Shown: in pieces, positions 48,901 to 58,658 of the stretch
Layout: each line of letters starts with the position of its first letter
How positions within the stretch are numbered: the stretch's first letter is position 1
Source of the DNA: Isochrysis galbana
Lineage: Eukaryota; Haptophyta; Isochrysidales; Isochrysidaceae
Direction of reading: 5' to 3'
Length of the DNA stretch: 64,000 nucleotides
Assembly (NCBI GenBank): GCA_018136815.1
Contig: CM030941.1
Span: 1,983,582-2,047,581, forward strand
The notes under the pieces: generated by a model
Databases searched by the model: none
What the model saw: only the letters and a program-made list of their open reading frames with translations
What the model was told of the DNA's origin: nothing
Made by a program: the position numbers and the translations under genes

Positions 48901-50860
48901 CGGACGACAATCGGTCGATGGCTTCTACCGTGAGGGGAAGAGGGCTGTCCTCTAGACGAAGCTTGGAGTTGACGTCGCGATAATCTACGCAGAAACGTAC
49001 GGAGCCATCCTTCTTAGTGACTAACACGACTCGAGAGGCCCACGACGAATTTGATTTCCTAATGATGCCCGCGGACTCCATCTTGCAAACTTCGTCCTCT
49101 ATGATCTTCTCACCCTCTCGTCCAACTCTAGACGGTGCGTGACGGTGAGCTTCGGCTCCGGGGTTGAGCGGTAGCTCTACCTCCATCACGTGAATGTGAT
49201 TCGGGTTAGTCGGGTCAATTGCGAAAGCAGCGATACGTCGGGCCAGTAGACGACGAACTTGTTCACGTTGGGGCATCGAGAGACGGCCCTCGGGGTCGAT
49301 CTTGGCTGCCTCGAGGAGCTTGCGTTGGTCCTCGTTGAGCGACTCAATCACATCCGGCGAGTTATTGTCACCGACGCGGTGATAAGTTCCAGCGTGAATC
49401 TTGAATCGAACCTGTAGCGAAGCTACAGGATGGAACGACGGAAGGTGTAGTGGTTTGGGGTCAGTATTGGCCACCGTAACCGCGATGGTGTGGTCGGATT
49501 TCGGCCTCTCTACTTGAGGGATGACGAGCGGAGAGCTGTCAATAGTCTCGCGTGTAGGGAGTCGGTCCACGAGCATGGCGCAGTCTTCGTGTTCTCGAAG
49601 AGCTAGCGGAATTCGGACGTGAAACGTCGCCCGATGATAGGCCGGGATCGTGATAGGTTCATGGGTATATAGGAGGTACTCGGAGCCACAAGACGCCGGC
49701 GCTTTGGCGGCAAACTCATCGGCCGTGTTGAAGAGCGGCTCGGAGACTAGCTGGTTGTCGTTTTCGGCGGCTTGCGGCCCTCGGAAGAAGTCAGTCGTGA
49801 TTGGGTTCGCGGAGGTCGGACAGACCTGTGCACAAGTCATGCTGACAGGGACCACCGCTATCGGTGACGTCGAGACGCGAAAGATCGGCGGAGCGTCGGG
49901 GCTTGGACTGCCATTAACCTCAAGAGGAGCCACCGTGGATGGGGCACCGAGGGTGATAGAGCCGTCCGCGCTGTCGGAGGCGAGCTGAATCGAAGCGGCG
50001 TGCGTAGCTAAGAAGTCGTTCCCGAGCAGTAGCATCGGGTTGCCTTCAATCACCATGAACGTATGACGAAAGAGAAATCCACCGACGGAGAAAACGATTC
50101 GAGCCTTGCCTCGCGTGATAAGAGGTAGGCCGTCTGGGCCATGGAGCGGTGTCACTACGGCTTGCGGCAGCCGCTCGACGCATGCGTCGTTGGGTAGGCT
50201 GGACAAGAGGGAAGTGGTCACGACCGACGGGCCAGCTCCGGTGTCAGCGAGTGTGCTGTTGACCGTGAGGGCGGAGTCGGCTAAGATTACTCCTTCTTTG
50301 CCGGCAGCCTCGCCGGAGCGGCAGACCATTAGATCTCGAACATATAGACAATGCCTTGGGTAGGCAGATGGTAGGGTATCCACGACGCTCTCCGGCCGGT
50401 GCGCGGTCACGTGTGCAATGGTGTCGGACAGGGACGGGGTTGGTCGCCAGCGTCGTTGCTCGGGTGAATTCGTCGTCAAACTGGTCGTCGTCTCTTCGGG
50501 TACTCCGACTGCCGCTATCGTGGCAGAGGGCCTAGAGGGGTCGTCCTCGTTGGTAGCGGTACAGGGTGATAGCTTGGGACTAGTGTAGCCCAGGCCTCTC
50601 TTGTCGGTGGGGTGCCTCGGGTGGTCGGACATCTTTTCCCAATCTTTCTCGAGACGGGCTTGGGCTTCTGTCTTGGGTCTTCGAACTAATGAGGCTAGCT
50701 CTTCGGCGCGGATGCCTTTGGCTTCCACGAACTCGATCGGCGCTCGGACGGCAGCGGCGAGGTCGGATTCCTCGTCGGCGTTTCGTCCGGCTAGAGCTTG
50801 CGCTCTTATTTCGTCAGCGGTTTCGAGCGTGACGTTGGACCATTTCTGGTCCCCGTTCAC
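45962..50860 (-). CDS. Gypsy pol 3' part: protease, RT, RNase H, integrase, chromodomain (copy B)
   Basis: An uninterrupted 1632-codon frame from MNGDQKWSNV. Domains in order: a linker, aspartic protease (LADTGAGPS), RT with FLCTLDLASGFWG and YLDD, RNase H (VKTDGASKLG; TEIELLAALESI), the HHCC zinc domain of integrase, the integrase core with CDILSMAP, RTDAGSN and HEGVGLVER (the D,D,E set), the barrel domain and the chromodomain near the end. It is the intact reference for the family in this window. In copy A the same residues are part of a longer ORF, so the start here reflects the frame break at about 51113 rather than a separate gene. Confidence 0.93.
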   Translation of the reverse strand: MNGDQKWSNVTLETADEIRAQALAGRNADEESDLAAAVRAPIEFVEAKGIRAEELASLVRRPKTEAQARLEKDWEKMSDHPRHPTDKRGLGYTSPKLSPCTATNEDDPSRPSATIAAVGVPEETTTSLTTNSPEQRRWRPTPSLSDTIAHVTAHRPESVVDTLPSAYPRHCLYVRDLMVCRSGEAAGKEGVILADSALTVNSTLADTGAGPSVVTTSLLSSLPNDACVERLPQAVVTPLHGPDGLPLITRGKARIVFSVGGFLFRHTFMVIEGNPMLLLGNDFLATHAASIQLASDSADGSITLGAPSTVAPLEVNGSPSPDAPPIFRVSTSPIAVVPVSMTCAQVCPTSANPITTDFFRGPQAAENDNQLVSEPLFNTADEFAAKAPASCGSEYLLYTHEPITIPAYHRATFHVRIPLALREHEDCAMLVDRLPTRETIDSSPLVIPQVERPKSDHTIAVTVANTDPKPLHLPSFHPVASLQVRFKIHAGTYHRVGDNNSPDVIESLNEDQRKLLEAAKIDPEGRLSMPQREQVRRLLARRIAAFAIDPTNPNHIHVMEVELPLNPGAEAHRHAPSRVGREGEKIIEDEVCKMESAGIIRKSNSSWASRVVLVTKKDGSVRFCVDYRDVNSKLRLEDSPLPLTVEAIDRLSSGQGNLDSLFLCTLDLASGFWGIPIKESDKHITAFTTHRGKYEFNYLPFGVQSGPSYMCRLMDAVLGGLAWEICMPYLDDVGAWSTGVGDSLQAREESSFQQMLHRLDLVLERLIWAGLTCKMSKCVFFATSAEYLGHVVSREGLRMDPKKVEAVSKIDPTQINSIEAVRSFLGLCSYYRRFIRRFAIRAAPLTALTRKGCDVPVESQTEACRQAIEDLKQAICEEPVLAPPRDDRPFLVKTDGASKLGIAGVLAQKDDEGRERVVAYYGRSLSPAERHWTVTEIELLAALESIRNWRPYLWGRHFTLVVDHSALRWLHTMKDQVTGGPASRLMRWVLKLAEYRFDVVHKPGVTHWDADGLSRLVALEPDHDPLHLEESDVHSFDSSEIHDIVAAAVTSSTLTARRQQANDRLARQASESSESITSSYLDVGVPHADELRQALSTDDLASSILSEVESILPKASSSIDSSSSSKKSSRFLLRDGLLYYRSSEAEEAPLRLYIPESLRDTYLRAYHDHLGHPGATRMTTLLRSRVYWPGLSASVSEYVRECHECTLGKPLPRPLAHPSGLSIGSYPFDVVYCDILSMAPTHDFVSGRSGFDKLIVFVDSLSRWIEAEPCNGNPSSAKCLDVFMRLIVSRYGVPRQLRTDAGSNLCSRLVDLILKATGTDLSTTEAYRHEGVGLVERAQQTLLTMTRVSNEGGAHWVDHLPFLLMSMRATAGRVVPKSPAAILFGRELRLPAQLADPAPVLELLPSRPPSDAVTYATELNKKLLESWRSALESTQEAQRESMRSASQKSKLGVTFKQGDRVCRRIPGHANKLQYLYSGPYRVEEAISATRYRLRDLENRQVKDEVHISNLRPYFTVTDSSPLAEDEYLVEELLDRKGDGVSFKYLVKWRGYPRSEATWESRIELLRRCADLVESYDTTFDRRPVQPQAHSAVDSSSSPSSSPQSNQVPRRVQESNRIPPDLPSSRTRSRSRS

Positions 50861-53580
50861 TCCGAATGATTGCCATTGTTGGCGCCGCTTCCGGAGAGTC
50901 GTCGGCGTCGTCGGACGCGGCGAGCTCGCGCGTGCCGGAGGCGGGGCGGTCCATGGAGAGAATGGGTCGTGGAGTGTAGACTCGGAGGCGTGGAGTGGCG
51001 TGTCGTTGTCGTGGTTATCGTGGGTTTCTTTTTGGTCTTCGTGGTTGTCTGACTCGGGAGTAGCTGGACGGGAAACAACGGGGTCGGAAGAAACTTCACT
51101 CGTTTCCCTCCCCTCTCATAACGATGAAGAGCCGACCACGGCTCGTAGGCGGTAGCCTCGGTCGAGCTAAGTGAAGGCCGGTCCAATAGGCTGCACCGCG
51201 CGCAAGCGAGTAGCTCTAACGCGGACAATTTCTTCGTCGACGTCTGGTCTCGCTGTTGGCTCAAATGTCGAAGAAGAACAGGCATCCAATGGATCGCCAT
51301 CGCTCCAGCTACACCGACGTAGGTGCGGCTGCGAAGAGCGCCACGGTGCGGTGAAGGAGAGAGGTTAGCCATGGCCGACTCACGGCCATCCACGACGCAA
51401 GTTGGCTGGAGGGGCGGCAGCCCTTTGGTGAGGTACAACCCGGTGGCTTTCTGGTGTCCAGTGCCGTGCTCCCAGGGTTGGACGAATTGGGTCGGGGTCA
51501 ACCCCCCGACTAAACGGCGAGCTTCCGCATGCATCCGAGGGTTCTCGACCGCTACAAACGGAGCAGTGGCGGAGGCCATTGACTTGAAGACGCGAGCGGC
51601 CGACTCAAGAGCGGCACGACGTCCGGGTTCTTGGGAGAGCCATTGACTGCTGACAGCGGAGAGGTACGTGCAGGGCGGGTGGGCGATGACTAGGTCCCAA
51701 CCTAGGTTTTGGACATGAAGCGCGTCGCCTTGGAAGTGGGGCACGTAATCGATCTCGGAAGGATACAAATCGCACGTAGCTACATCAGCACCGGCGAGTA
51801 GGAACATGGAGGAGACGACGCCGCTCGTCTCGCCAACGACGAGAACGCGTGGTGCGTGACAGCCAGACGTCAGCCCGTCTTGGACTCGTTGATTCATCTT
51901 CGTGAGCTCAGCGCAAAGCTCATCGAAGTGCTTGGGTAGCGCGGCGGCAGGCGAGGCTAGGGTGCCATTGCGAGGCCGGCGAAGCTCTTGGGCTGCCTCC
52001 GTGAGGTGCCGAGGTAATACCACCGCAGAGCCGCTCGCTCGTGCACGAAGAGAGGCGAGAGCGTGGAGAGCGGGTGACGGGGTATCATCACGGGTGCCGA
52101 CATCGGAGTTGTTTTGAGAGGAATCGAAGGACTGGATCGCGGACGCATTGATCGCTGCCACGCGCATGATGGTGGTGGCAGTGGTATCGAGAGGCAGGCA
52201 GTGCTCGGAGGCGGCGACCGGTGGCCGCAGCGACGTAGGACGAATGGAAGAAGACTCGGATATCGACGACGTAGAGACGGGCTCGGAGGACGGGATTGAC
52301 GAAGAAACTCGGAGAAGTGGGGTGTCGGACGGCGGCGACGGACGCCGCGGCCGCGAGACCACCGGTGAGAGACATGAAGGACATGGCTCAGGGACTCGGT
52401 TGGGCTGGCTCAATGGGCGTAGAAGCTCGGTTTGGGAGGCCGCCGTTCCTCGACGTGCAGAGGAGTTGTGGTCACTCTCCATGGTCACGTCGGAAGAGGA
52501 GACGTCGTTGCATTCTGTCGTCGGCGGGGTCGGCGCCGGCGAAAGAAGGGACGTGGCTGTCGTAGAAGCCGGCTGCGGGAAAGGCTGGGGCCAGGGTGGT
52601 GGCTCTGCGGCAGCGGCTGGCGTGGGTAGTGGCCGAAGAGGTTCTGCAATGCGAAGCATTCTTCGGAGGACTTGGCTCGGGCTAGCGGGTGGATGGACCG
52701 CTGAAATTACGGTGGATTCAGACTCGAATTCGGAAGACTCGGCGACTTGAGAGGGGCTAGGAGACGGCTGTTCAAGCTCCTCCAGGGCTCTCGGTTGATG
52801 GGGTGGCGTGGGAACGCCGGTGGTCGACCGCGGACTCCGCGGTGACGTTAATTTGTACTCGGACTCGGACTCGTCGTTTCTGGCGTGCTGGACGCCAATA
52901 ACAGGGCTAACTTTCGAAATGGGAACGGACGGGGCCGGCTCAAAGGTGAAGCCCCCTGGCGTCGCAACCGTCGGTGAGGACGAAGCTGAAGCTTGTGATG
53001 ACAATAGGGGCACGGTGGCCAGCACCGGTTGGCTCGGTGCGGCCGAAATCTCGGACTCGGTGACGGGCTTGATTACGCGGGCTCGGGATGCACTGTCTTG
53101 TGCGATTGGACTCGGACTCGGAACGGAAACGGAAGGGATCGGCTCGGCGGCGTGCAGCCTGCTGGAGTGGCAGGCCGGCTGCGGCGAGACTCGGAACGGT
53201 GGCTCGGACAAGGACACAGTGGCTGTCGTCGAGGGCTTCGGCGTCAGCTTGTGTTTGGACTCGATACGCGGTGGCTCGTGAAACGGGGCTCGGTTGTGGT
53301 TGGAATTCTGGAAGTGACCGGAGATTCCAAATGACTCAGACTCGGGGCGCGGAGGACCGAAGGTGAACACTCCCGCGGAAGGAGTGGTCGTCGGAGGCTC
53401 AGTGAGTGGCTGGAGCTCCGTTAATCCTGCGGTCGACCGCGTGGTAGGACTCGGTGACGTTGTAAACTCGGACTCGGACTCGGACTCGGACTCGGATGGC
53501 TCAGAACGGGGTTTGCTCAAAACAGGCTTGGACTCGGACTCGAAAGAAAGTGGGGAAGAACCGGAGAACTGCGCCTCCAT
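50857..53580 (-). CDS. Gypsy pol 5' part with methyltransferase-like domain (copy B)
   Basis: 907 codons. Residues 1-560 are Ser/Pro-rich with a Ser-Glu repeat encoded by (GAGTCC)n. The methyltransferase-like domain follows, with VVGETSG, TCDLYPSE, PPC (Cys637, codon at 51670-51672) and ENPRMH. The frame then slips at a C-run near 51113 (one C fewer than copies A and C), so the last ~60 residues are nonsense and the ORF ends overlapping the next one by four bases. With the extra base the two ORFs would be one, as in copy A. Confidence 0.88.
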   Translation of the reverse strand: MEAQFSGSSPLSFESESKPVLSKPRSEPSESESESESEFTTSPSPTTRSTAGLTELQPLTEPPTTTPSAGVFTFGPPRPESESFGISGHFQNSNHNRAPFHEPPRIESKHKLTPKPSTTATVSLSEPPFRVSPQPACHSSRLHAAEPIPSVSVPSPSPIAQDSASRARVIKPVTESEISAAPSQPVLATVPLLSSQASASSSPTVATPGGFTFEPAPSVPISKVSPVIGVQHARNDESESEYKLTSPRSPRSTTGVPTPPHQPRALEELEQPSPSPSQVAESSEFESESTVISAVHPPASPSQVLRRMLRIAEPLRPLPTPAAAAEPPPWPQPFPQPASTTATSLLSPAPTPPTTECNDVSSSDVTMESDHNSSARRGTAASQTELLRPLSQPNRVPEPCPSCLSPVVSRPRRPSPPSDTPLLRVSSSIPSSEPVSTSSISESSSIRPTSLRPPVAASEHCLPLDTTATTIMRVAAINASAIQSFDSSQNNSDVGTRDDTPSPALHALASLRARASGSAVVLPRHLTEAAQELRRPRNGTLASPAAALPKHFDELCAELTKMNQRVQDGLTSGCHAPRVLVVGETSGVVSSMFLLAGADVATCDLYPSEIDYVPHFQGDALHVQNLGWDLVIAHPPCTYLSAVSSQWLSQEPGRRAALESAARVFKSMASATAPFVAVENPRMHAEARRLVGGLTPTQFVQPWEHGTGHQKATGLYLTKGLPPLQPTCVVDGRESAMANLSPSPHRGALRSRTYVGVAGAMAIHWMPVLLRHLSQQRDQTSTKKLSALELLACARCSLLDRPSLSSTEATAYEPWSALHRYERGGKRVKFLPTPLFPVQLLPSQTTTKTKKKPTITTTTTRHSTPPSLHSTTHSLHGPPRLRHARARRVRRRRRLSGSGANNGNHSE

Positions 53581-54148
53581 CGTCGTAGTAATGGAGACTG
53601 GTGATACCGGTGATGACTGGACTGGGCTCAGACTCGTAGATGGGCTCGCGGTGGCGTAAGACGAAGAGGGTGATTCTGAACGTGACTTGGACTCGGACTC
53701 GTACTCGGGAGACGTTTTGTGGCTCGGACATGCGAAATTTGATTTGAAGGATTGAAGGTTGGATTGGGCCTGCGGCGGCTGGATTTTCGCAGACCGTGAG
53801 GTCTTGGACTGGGGATGCTTGAGGAGTGGCGGGGGTAGCGGTTGAGCGGCTTGAGTTGATAGAGAGGCGGTGACGGTTGACTTGGTTTTGAGGACTCGTG
53901 CGTGATATCGAGAATCAGGATGGAATCATCGGCATTGGGAGAAATAGGGGCAATCGGCGAGGAGGCAGGAGAAAGAGGGGGATGGAGGTGGCAGGGCTTG
54001 TCTGAACTTGGGGAATCTTGGGGTACCGGTTGGAGGCCGTAGAAGTACTCGGCCGTAGCGTAATACGATCTTTTGGTGGGTGGCGTTCAGGCCCACTACC
54101 CTGGACTGGTAGCGGGGTAACAGCGCGGACGTGGGCCCCGCCGGCGAC

Positions 54149-55785
54149 CTACTGGGCCGGACGGAGAACAACCATCGTGCGGAGGCGGCGGTGGACTTCT
54201 GGGTCGTTACCACACTCGCCACTGCCGCCTTCGCAGAGAAAACGAATGTATGGTTGGCAAACGACGGGGTTATGAGCTCCGTCGCCCGTGCCATACTTCC
54301 ACAAGTCTGCCTCGGGCGTACCAGATGGAGCCCGGGGACGAAAGGCGCAGTACGCGCAGCCGTTGGCGTCGGTCCACTCCTTGACGTCGCGGTCTAAGTC
54401 GTCGAGACGCGGCGCCGTCATGGTGGCATCCGAGGGACGGCAGCGCGTGAGCGCAGCGCGAAGGGCCGGGTGACCCGCGTAACGAGAGATTTGCCAGAAG
54501 CGGGCTCGCGCTCGAGACCAGCTACCTGGATCCCATTCCGAGAGGCCCGAATCGGCCGGAAGCCCAAGGCCGTTCGGAGGGGGATCACATTGGCGACGGG
54601 AAGACGTGCTTTTGCCGAGGGGACGGTCAAGAAGTGCGTCCGGTAACGGAGACGATGCGGAGTAATTCGTAGGCGGAGGCGGAGCCCGACGATTGTCAGC
54701 GCCAGTCGCCTTGCGGTTCGAGTTGTTGTTTTGCGATTTTAATGCCTCGGCCACCGCCGCTTGGACGGCGGCGACCATCGAAGCCGTAGTGTCTGCGGGG
54801 TTAGAGGCAGTCTTAGCAACCTTGGCGGTCTTGGTGGACTTGGAAGTAGTCGCCGGCGGCGTCACGGCGGCGACCGTGACCGACGCTTGTTGGCCAGCGC
54901 GGGCTTGTTCGTACGGGCTCAAGTAGCGCTGGCAGAGGTTGACGCACGAAAGGGCGAACGAGGGAGCTCGTGGTTCTCGACGCGGAAGCGAGTCTTCGCA
55001 AGACACTCGCCGAACTTGGTCGCGTTATCCACGCCGCGAGCCGCGTCGACCTTGTCGTTCCGAATGATGGACTCGAATCGTTGATTGATATCGTGCGACA
55101 TGTTTGGGTGGTCCCAGACCGTCGTGGCATCCACCTTCGCGTCACCCATCTTGCGGACGTACGCGCGCACCAAATTCTTGGATAACTCTAAGAGATCGGA
55201 GCCGGCTTCACGGGCTACGAGGCGGTCCCACTCCATGGAGGCGGAGTCTTTGGCGAAGCCGGGCACGTTGGCCGCGAAGGTGGCGTCGCACTTGCGGAGA
55301 AGCACGTCGCAGGCCAGCGCGGGATTGAGAGAGAGAACCGGATCTTCGGCGAGATCGAGGAGGAAGGCGTAAATCCTTTGGTTGCCGGTGGTGCACAAGT
55401 TGGCGGCCGCTAGCAAGGATGTAAAGATTTCACGGTGGTCGCAGCCGAGCGAGAGGGCGCGCTCGAGTGGCTTGATGAAGGACAGACGAAAATCATTCCA
55501 GGAGGTGGCCGCTGTCTGGACGTTGTCCGAGGCCAGGCCCTTGGGGAACTTGATCTCGGAAAGCTCTTTGCCCATTCGGACTTGGTGATGGAGGGTGCGG
55601 TCGAGGAAGAAGCGGCTCCGAGCCCACTTGGTCACGTGCTCCTTCTCGAAAAACACACGGTAGTGCCAAACATTGCCGGCCCGAGAGAGGCCGCCGTTGA
55701 GAATGGCGTGGATTAGCTCGAAATCGTCGGAGTTCTTGTAGAGAGAAGCTACCTCATAGGGGGACATGTTAAACAGTTGGTCCAT
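54149..55785 (-). pseudogene. Gypsy gag, main part (copy B)
   Basis: Two overlapping frames together match the gag of copy A and extend it upstream. The first runs from 55785 (MDQLFNMSPYEVASLYK...) through capsid-like helices to about 54960. The second covers the linker and Cys/His-rich end down to the stop at 54149. One base present in copy A (near 17125) is missing here at about 54958, causing the break. The upstream 188 residues are absent from copy A because of its truncation. Confidence 0.8.
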
Positions 55786-56776
55786 GAGGCTAGGATGACC
55801 TCTCGCTCAGAAACATCCCGGCTAGGCTTGGATCGACGGGATGCCGCCGAGTCGCCGGATTTGGAAGCGAGCGGAGGCCCGCGACGGTGGGTGGAGGTTG
55901 GGGATCAGAAACAGGCTTGACAGACGGGACAGGAACGGGTGTATTGGGTACGGGATCGGAAATCGGATTTGGCGGAACGGAGAACGGCGCGGCGGGCAAA
56001 GGTTGAGAAGGAAACTTGGCCGAGGCAGGGGGAGCACCGATGGAGTTGTCTCCTTCTTCCACAAGCGGTGGCGAAGTTTCGACTCGAGACGAAGTCGTAG
56101 TGCCCGCTTGGCCCTGTAGAATGTTGAGTATCGTGTTGAGGTAGACCCCACCTCTCGCTGAAATTCTTCGTGGCGCTGGGCGGCTTGGAGGGTAGAGGAC
56201 TCGAGGCGGTCGACAGCGCCGCGGAGAGCCTCGATCTGGACTTGTTGGTCCATGATTTGGGCGGCGCCGACGGTGGCGGTCGGAGGTGGAACGACGTTAC
56301 GTTTGGGGTACGAATACGTGACGGGGGTGGAACAAACTCTTCATATGGTGGGGGCTCGAAAGGAGGGAGGGACCGGACGGACCCACATCATCTTCAGCAC
56401 CAACCACAGAGGGATTGAGAGAGGAAGGAACACTTGGCAAAGGATCAGCGAAAGAAAGGAGAGGAAAGGCCACCGGTGGAGCAACGGACGAGGCTAGAGG
56501 ACCCATTCCAGCTCCAGTTGACGGGGTGTGAGTAGAGGCCCGCGGAGCGGCGGAACTTCGACCGTCGGCGCGGAGAGGCGAGAGGGGGGGAGAACTGGCT
56601 CGGAAAGGCTCTCCTTTGAAGAAGGGAGGGGTCCCACGAGGCTCTCTTCCCCAGGAGACTTCGACCCGAACAGTTCGGGAAGAGAAGAAGAAGAGACGGG
56701 CTCATGACGCGGGGACGATGAAGATTTCTCAAGGGAAGAACTCGACGTGACGACCGGAGCCGAAGGCGCGAGCGAA
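55786..56776 (-). pseudogene. Gypsy 5' untranslated region and gag N-terminal remnants (copy B)
   Basis: Several short frames: 56253 to 55822 starts MDQQVQIEALRGAVDRLESS, a probable coiled coil, and 56062 to 55790 is Pro-rich (PVPNTPVPVPSV). These look like parts of one gag N-terminus broken by indels. The order coiled coil, Pro-rich, capsid is plausible, but the true start is not determined. Confidence 0.5.
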
Positions 56777-56787
56777 GATTTTGTGCT
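56777..56787 (-). promoter_or_regulatory. Presumed primer-binding site of copy B
   Basis: On the minus strand AGCACAAAATC follows the LTR terminal CA with no gap, the position of the minus-strand primer site. It does not begin TGG, which a site for the CCA end of a tRNA would do. It is the exact complement of a block near the 3' LTR (45806-45816). Confidence 0.4.
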
Positions 56788-57667
56788 TGTCAGAGCAGGC
56801 TGATCTCACTCTTGGAGATTGCCTGCGAGGGCGCGCCGGCAGCTAGCGCGGAACGCGGTTCTTGTGGGGGAGCTCATGGAGCTTTCCTCGGGGTTGACTA
56901 CGGGCATGGTGATCGACGCACGACGCACGACGCACGCACGGAGCACGGTGGGCGCGGAAGTGCGGAAGGAGGCTTGTGGGAGGTGGTGGCAGGCGACTGG
57001 GGTGGCTCAGGCGCGTGCTTGACTTGTATTGACTCGTTGACTCGGGGTATAGACTCGGGAACTCGGGGGGACTCGCTTGGGAACACGGTGGGACTCGACG
57101 AAGTTGCTACAAAAACACTCACAAGAAACCCAAACCCAACGACCTTGGGCTCAGAAAACTAACGTAAACACTCCGGAATCATACGATAAACAAACCCTCC
57201 CCGTGCGACAAAGGCTGAGTCGCGATCGCTCGTCATGCGCGAAGAAATACGGAAAGAGAGCGCAAAACTACGCAAACGAAGGGTTCAAACTATCGTTAAA
57301 GTGAAAACTCGTCCGCTGAAGCCAACGCGGAGGGTCGAGGAGAGGTCCAAACTCGCGCGGGGGAAGAAGGCGATGTGCAGAGAGACCTTCTAGACAAGCG
57401 ACGAGCAAGGGGCGACGAAACAAGACGCGAGACGCGGGCGCGTGCCATTCGTTCTTCCTTTCTTTCACCGAAACCGCGACGAAACTAACGTTAAATCGGT
57501 GCCCCCTCCGCGGAATCGCGAAGAAGAACGGACGAGATGGAGGCAATCATCGAAGGAATCGCGAGAGGAATCGAAGCGAGGGGGGGGAACAACGACGGCC
57601 GGAGGAAACGAACCGCGCGCGGGAGAAGAGAACCTCGCGCGGGGGGGGATTAATATAACGCCGGAGG
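56788..57667 (-). repeat. LTR between copies B and C, cut by the gap
   Basis: 880 bases match 44297-45180 (the 3' LTR of copy B) and end where the N run begins. It is the 5' LTR of copy B. If the assembly is right it may also be the 3' LTR of copy C. It has about ten one-base indels relative to the other LTR, mostly in homopolymers. Confidence 0.85.
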
Positions 57668-57767
57668 NNNNNNNNNNNNNNNNNNNNNNNNNNNNNNNNN
57701 NNNNNNNNNNNNNNNNNNNNNNNNNNNNNNNNNNNNNNNNNNNNNNNNNNNNNNNNNNNNNNNNNNN
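57668..57767. other. Assembly gap of 100 N
   Basis: Exactly 100 N, a conventional gap of unknown size. Comparing the flanks with copy B, left edge equal to 45180 and right edge equal to about 47344, predicts about 2.2 kb of missing LTR and pol 3' sequence if the copies are tandem. Confidence 0.95.
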
Positions 57768-58658
57768 CCTGGGTGACCAAGGTGGTCATGGTAGGCGCGG
57801 AGGTACGTGTCCACGAAGGACTCCGGAATGTACAAACGAAGAGGAGCCTCTTCCGCTTCTGAGGAGCGGTAGTAGAGTAGGCCATCGCGAAGGAGGAATC
57901 GGGAACTTTTCTTCGACGACGAGCTAGAGTCAATCGAAGAGGAAGCTTTCGGAAGGATCGACCGACTTCAGAAAGGATCGAGCTGGCGAGATCGTCGGTA
58001 GAGAGCGCTTGACGCAATTCGTCGGCATGAGGCACGCCCACATCGAGATACGAGGAGGTAATCGACTCCGAAGATTCCGATGCTTGACGAGCGAGCCTAT
58101 CGTTTGCTTGTTGGCGGCGAGCGGTGAGGGTGGATGAAGTAACCGCGGCGGCAACTATGTCGTGAATTTCGGAAGAATCGAAAGAATGGACGTCACTCTC
58201 CTCGAGATGGAGAGGATCGTGATCGGGCTCGAGAGCAACTAGGCGGGATAAGCCGTCGGCGTCCCAGTGAGTGACTCCAGGTTTGTGCACGACGTCGAAT
58301 CGATATTCGGCTAGCTTAGGACCCATCGCATGAGGCGCGAGGCTGGACCACCGGTGACTTGATCTTTCATCGTGTGAAGCCAGCGCAAAGCTGAATGGTC
58401 TACGACGAGGGTGAAGTGGCGACCCCAAAGATAAGGCCTCCAATTTCGGATCGATTCTAGCGCTGCTAGAAGTTCGATTTCAGTAACTGTCCAATGGCGC
58501 TCAGCCGGACTCAAACTACGACCGTAGTATGCAACAACGCGCTCTCTCCCTTCGTCGTCTTTCTGGCAGGACGCCGGCGATGCCGAGCTTGCTAGCACCG
58601 TCGGTCTTAACGAGGAAAGGACGGTCGTCTCGAGGAGGTGCGAGTACGGGTTCTTCAC
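57768..58658 (-). pseudogene. RNase H to integrase zinc region of copy C, frame-broken
   Basis: The RNase H C-terminus and the Ser-rich spacer can be followed in three frames, with breaks near 57811, 57960, 58316 and 58565. Each is a one- or two-base indel relative to copy B. Their clustering within ~800 bases of the gap suggests poor consensus quality rather than decay. Confidence 0.75.

Larger units (their letters stand above)
44297..57667 (-). mobile_element. Ty3/gypsy chromovirus copy B, nearly complete
   Basis: On the minus strand the order is: 5' LTR (56788 up to the gap), gag region (about 56500-54149), pol (about 54148-45962), 3' LTR (45697-44297). The internal length is about 11.1 kb. 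Gag and the pol front part carry single-base frame breaks (near 54958, between gag and pol, and near 51113), while the protease-to-chromodomain part is fully open. The target duplication cannot be checked because the outer end of the 5' LTR is in the gap. Confidence 0.92.

Noticed and set aside
52808-53281. 157-codon ORFs antisense to gypsy pol (also 18810-19283 and 63232-63705)
   Set aside because: They mirror the Ser/Pro-rich coding frame on the opposite strand; conservation follows from the sense ORF.
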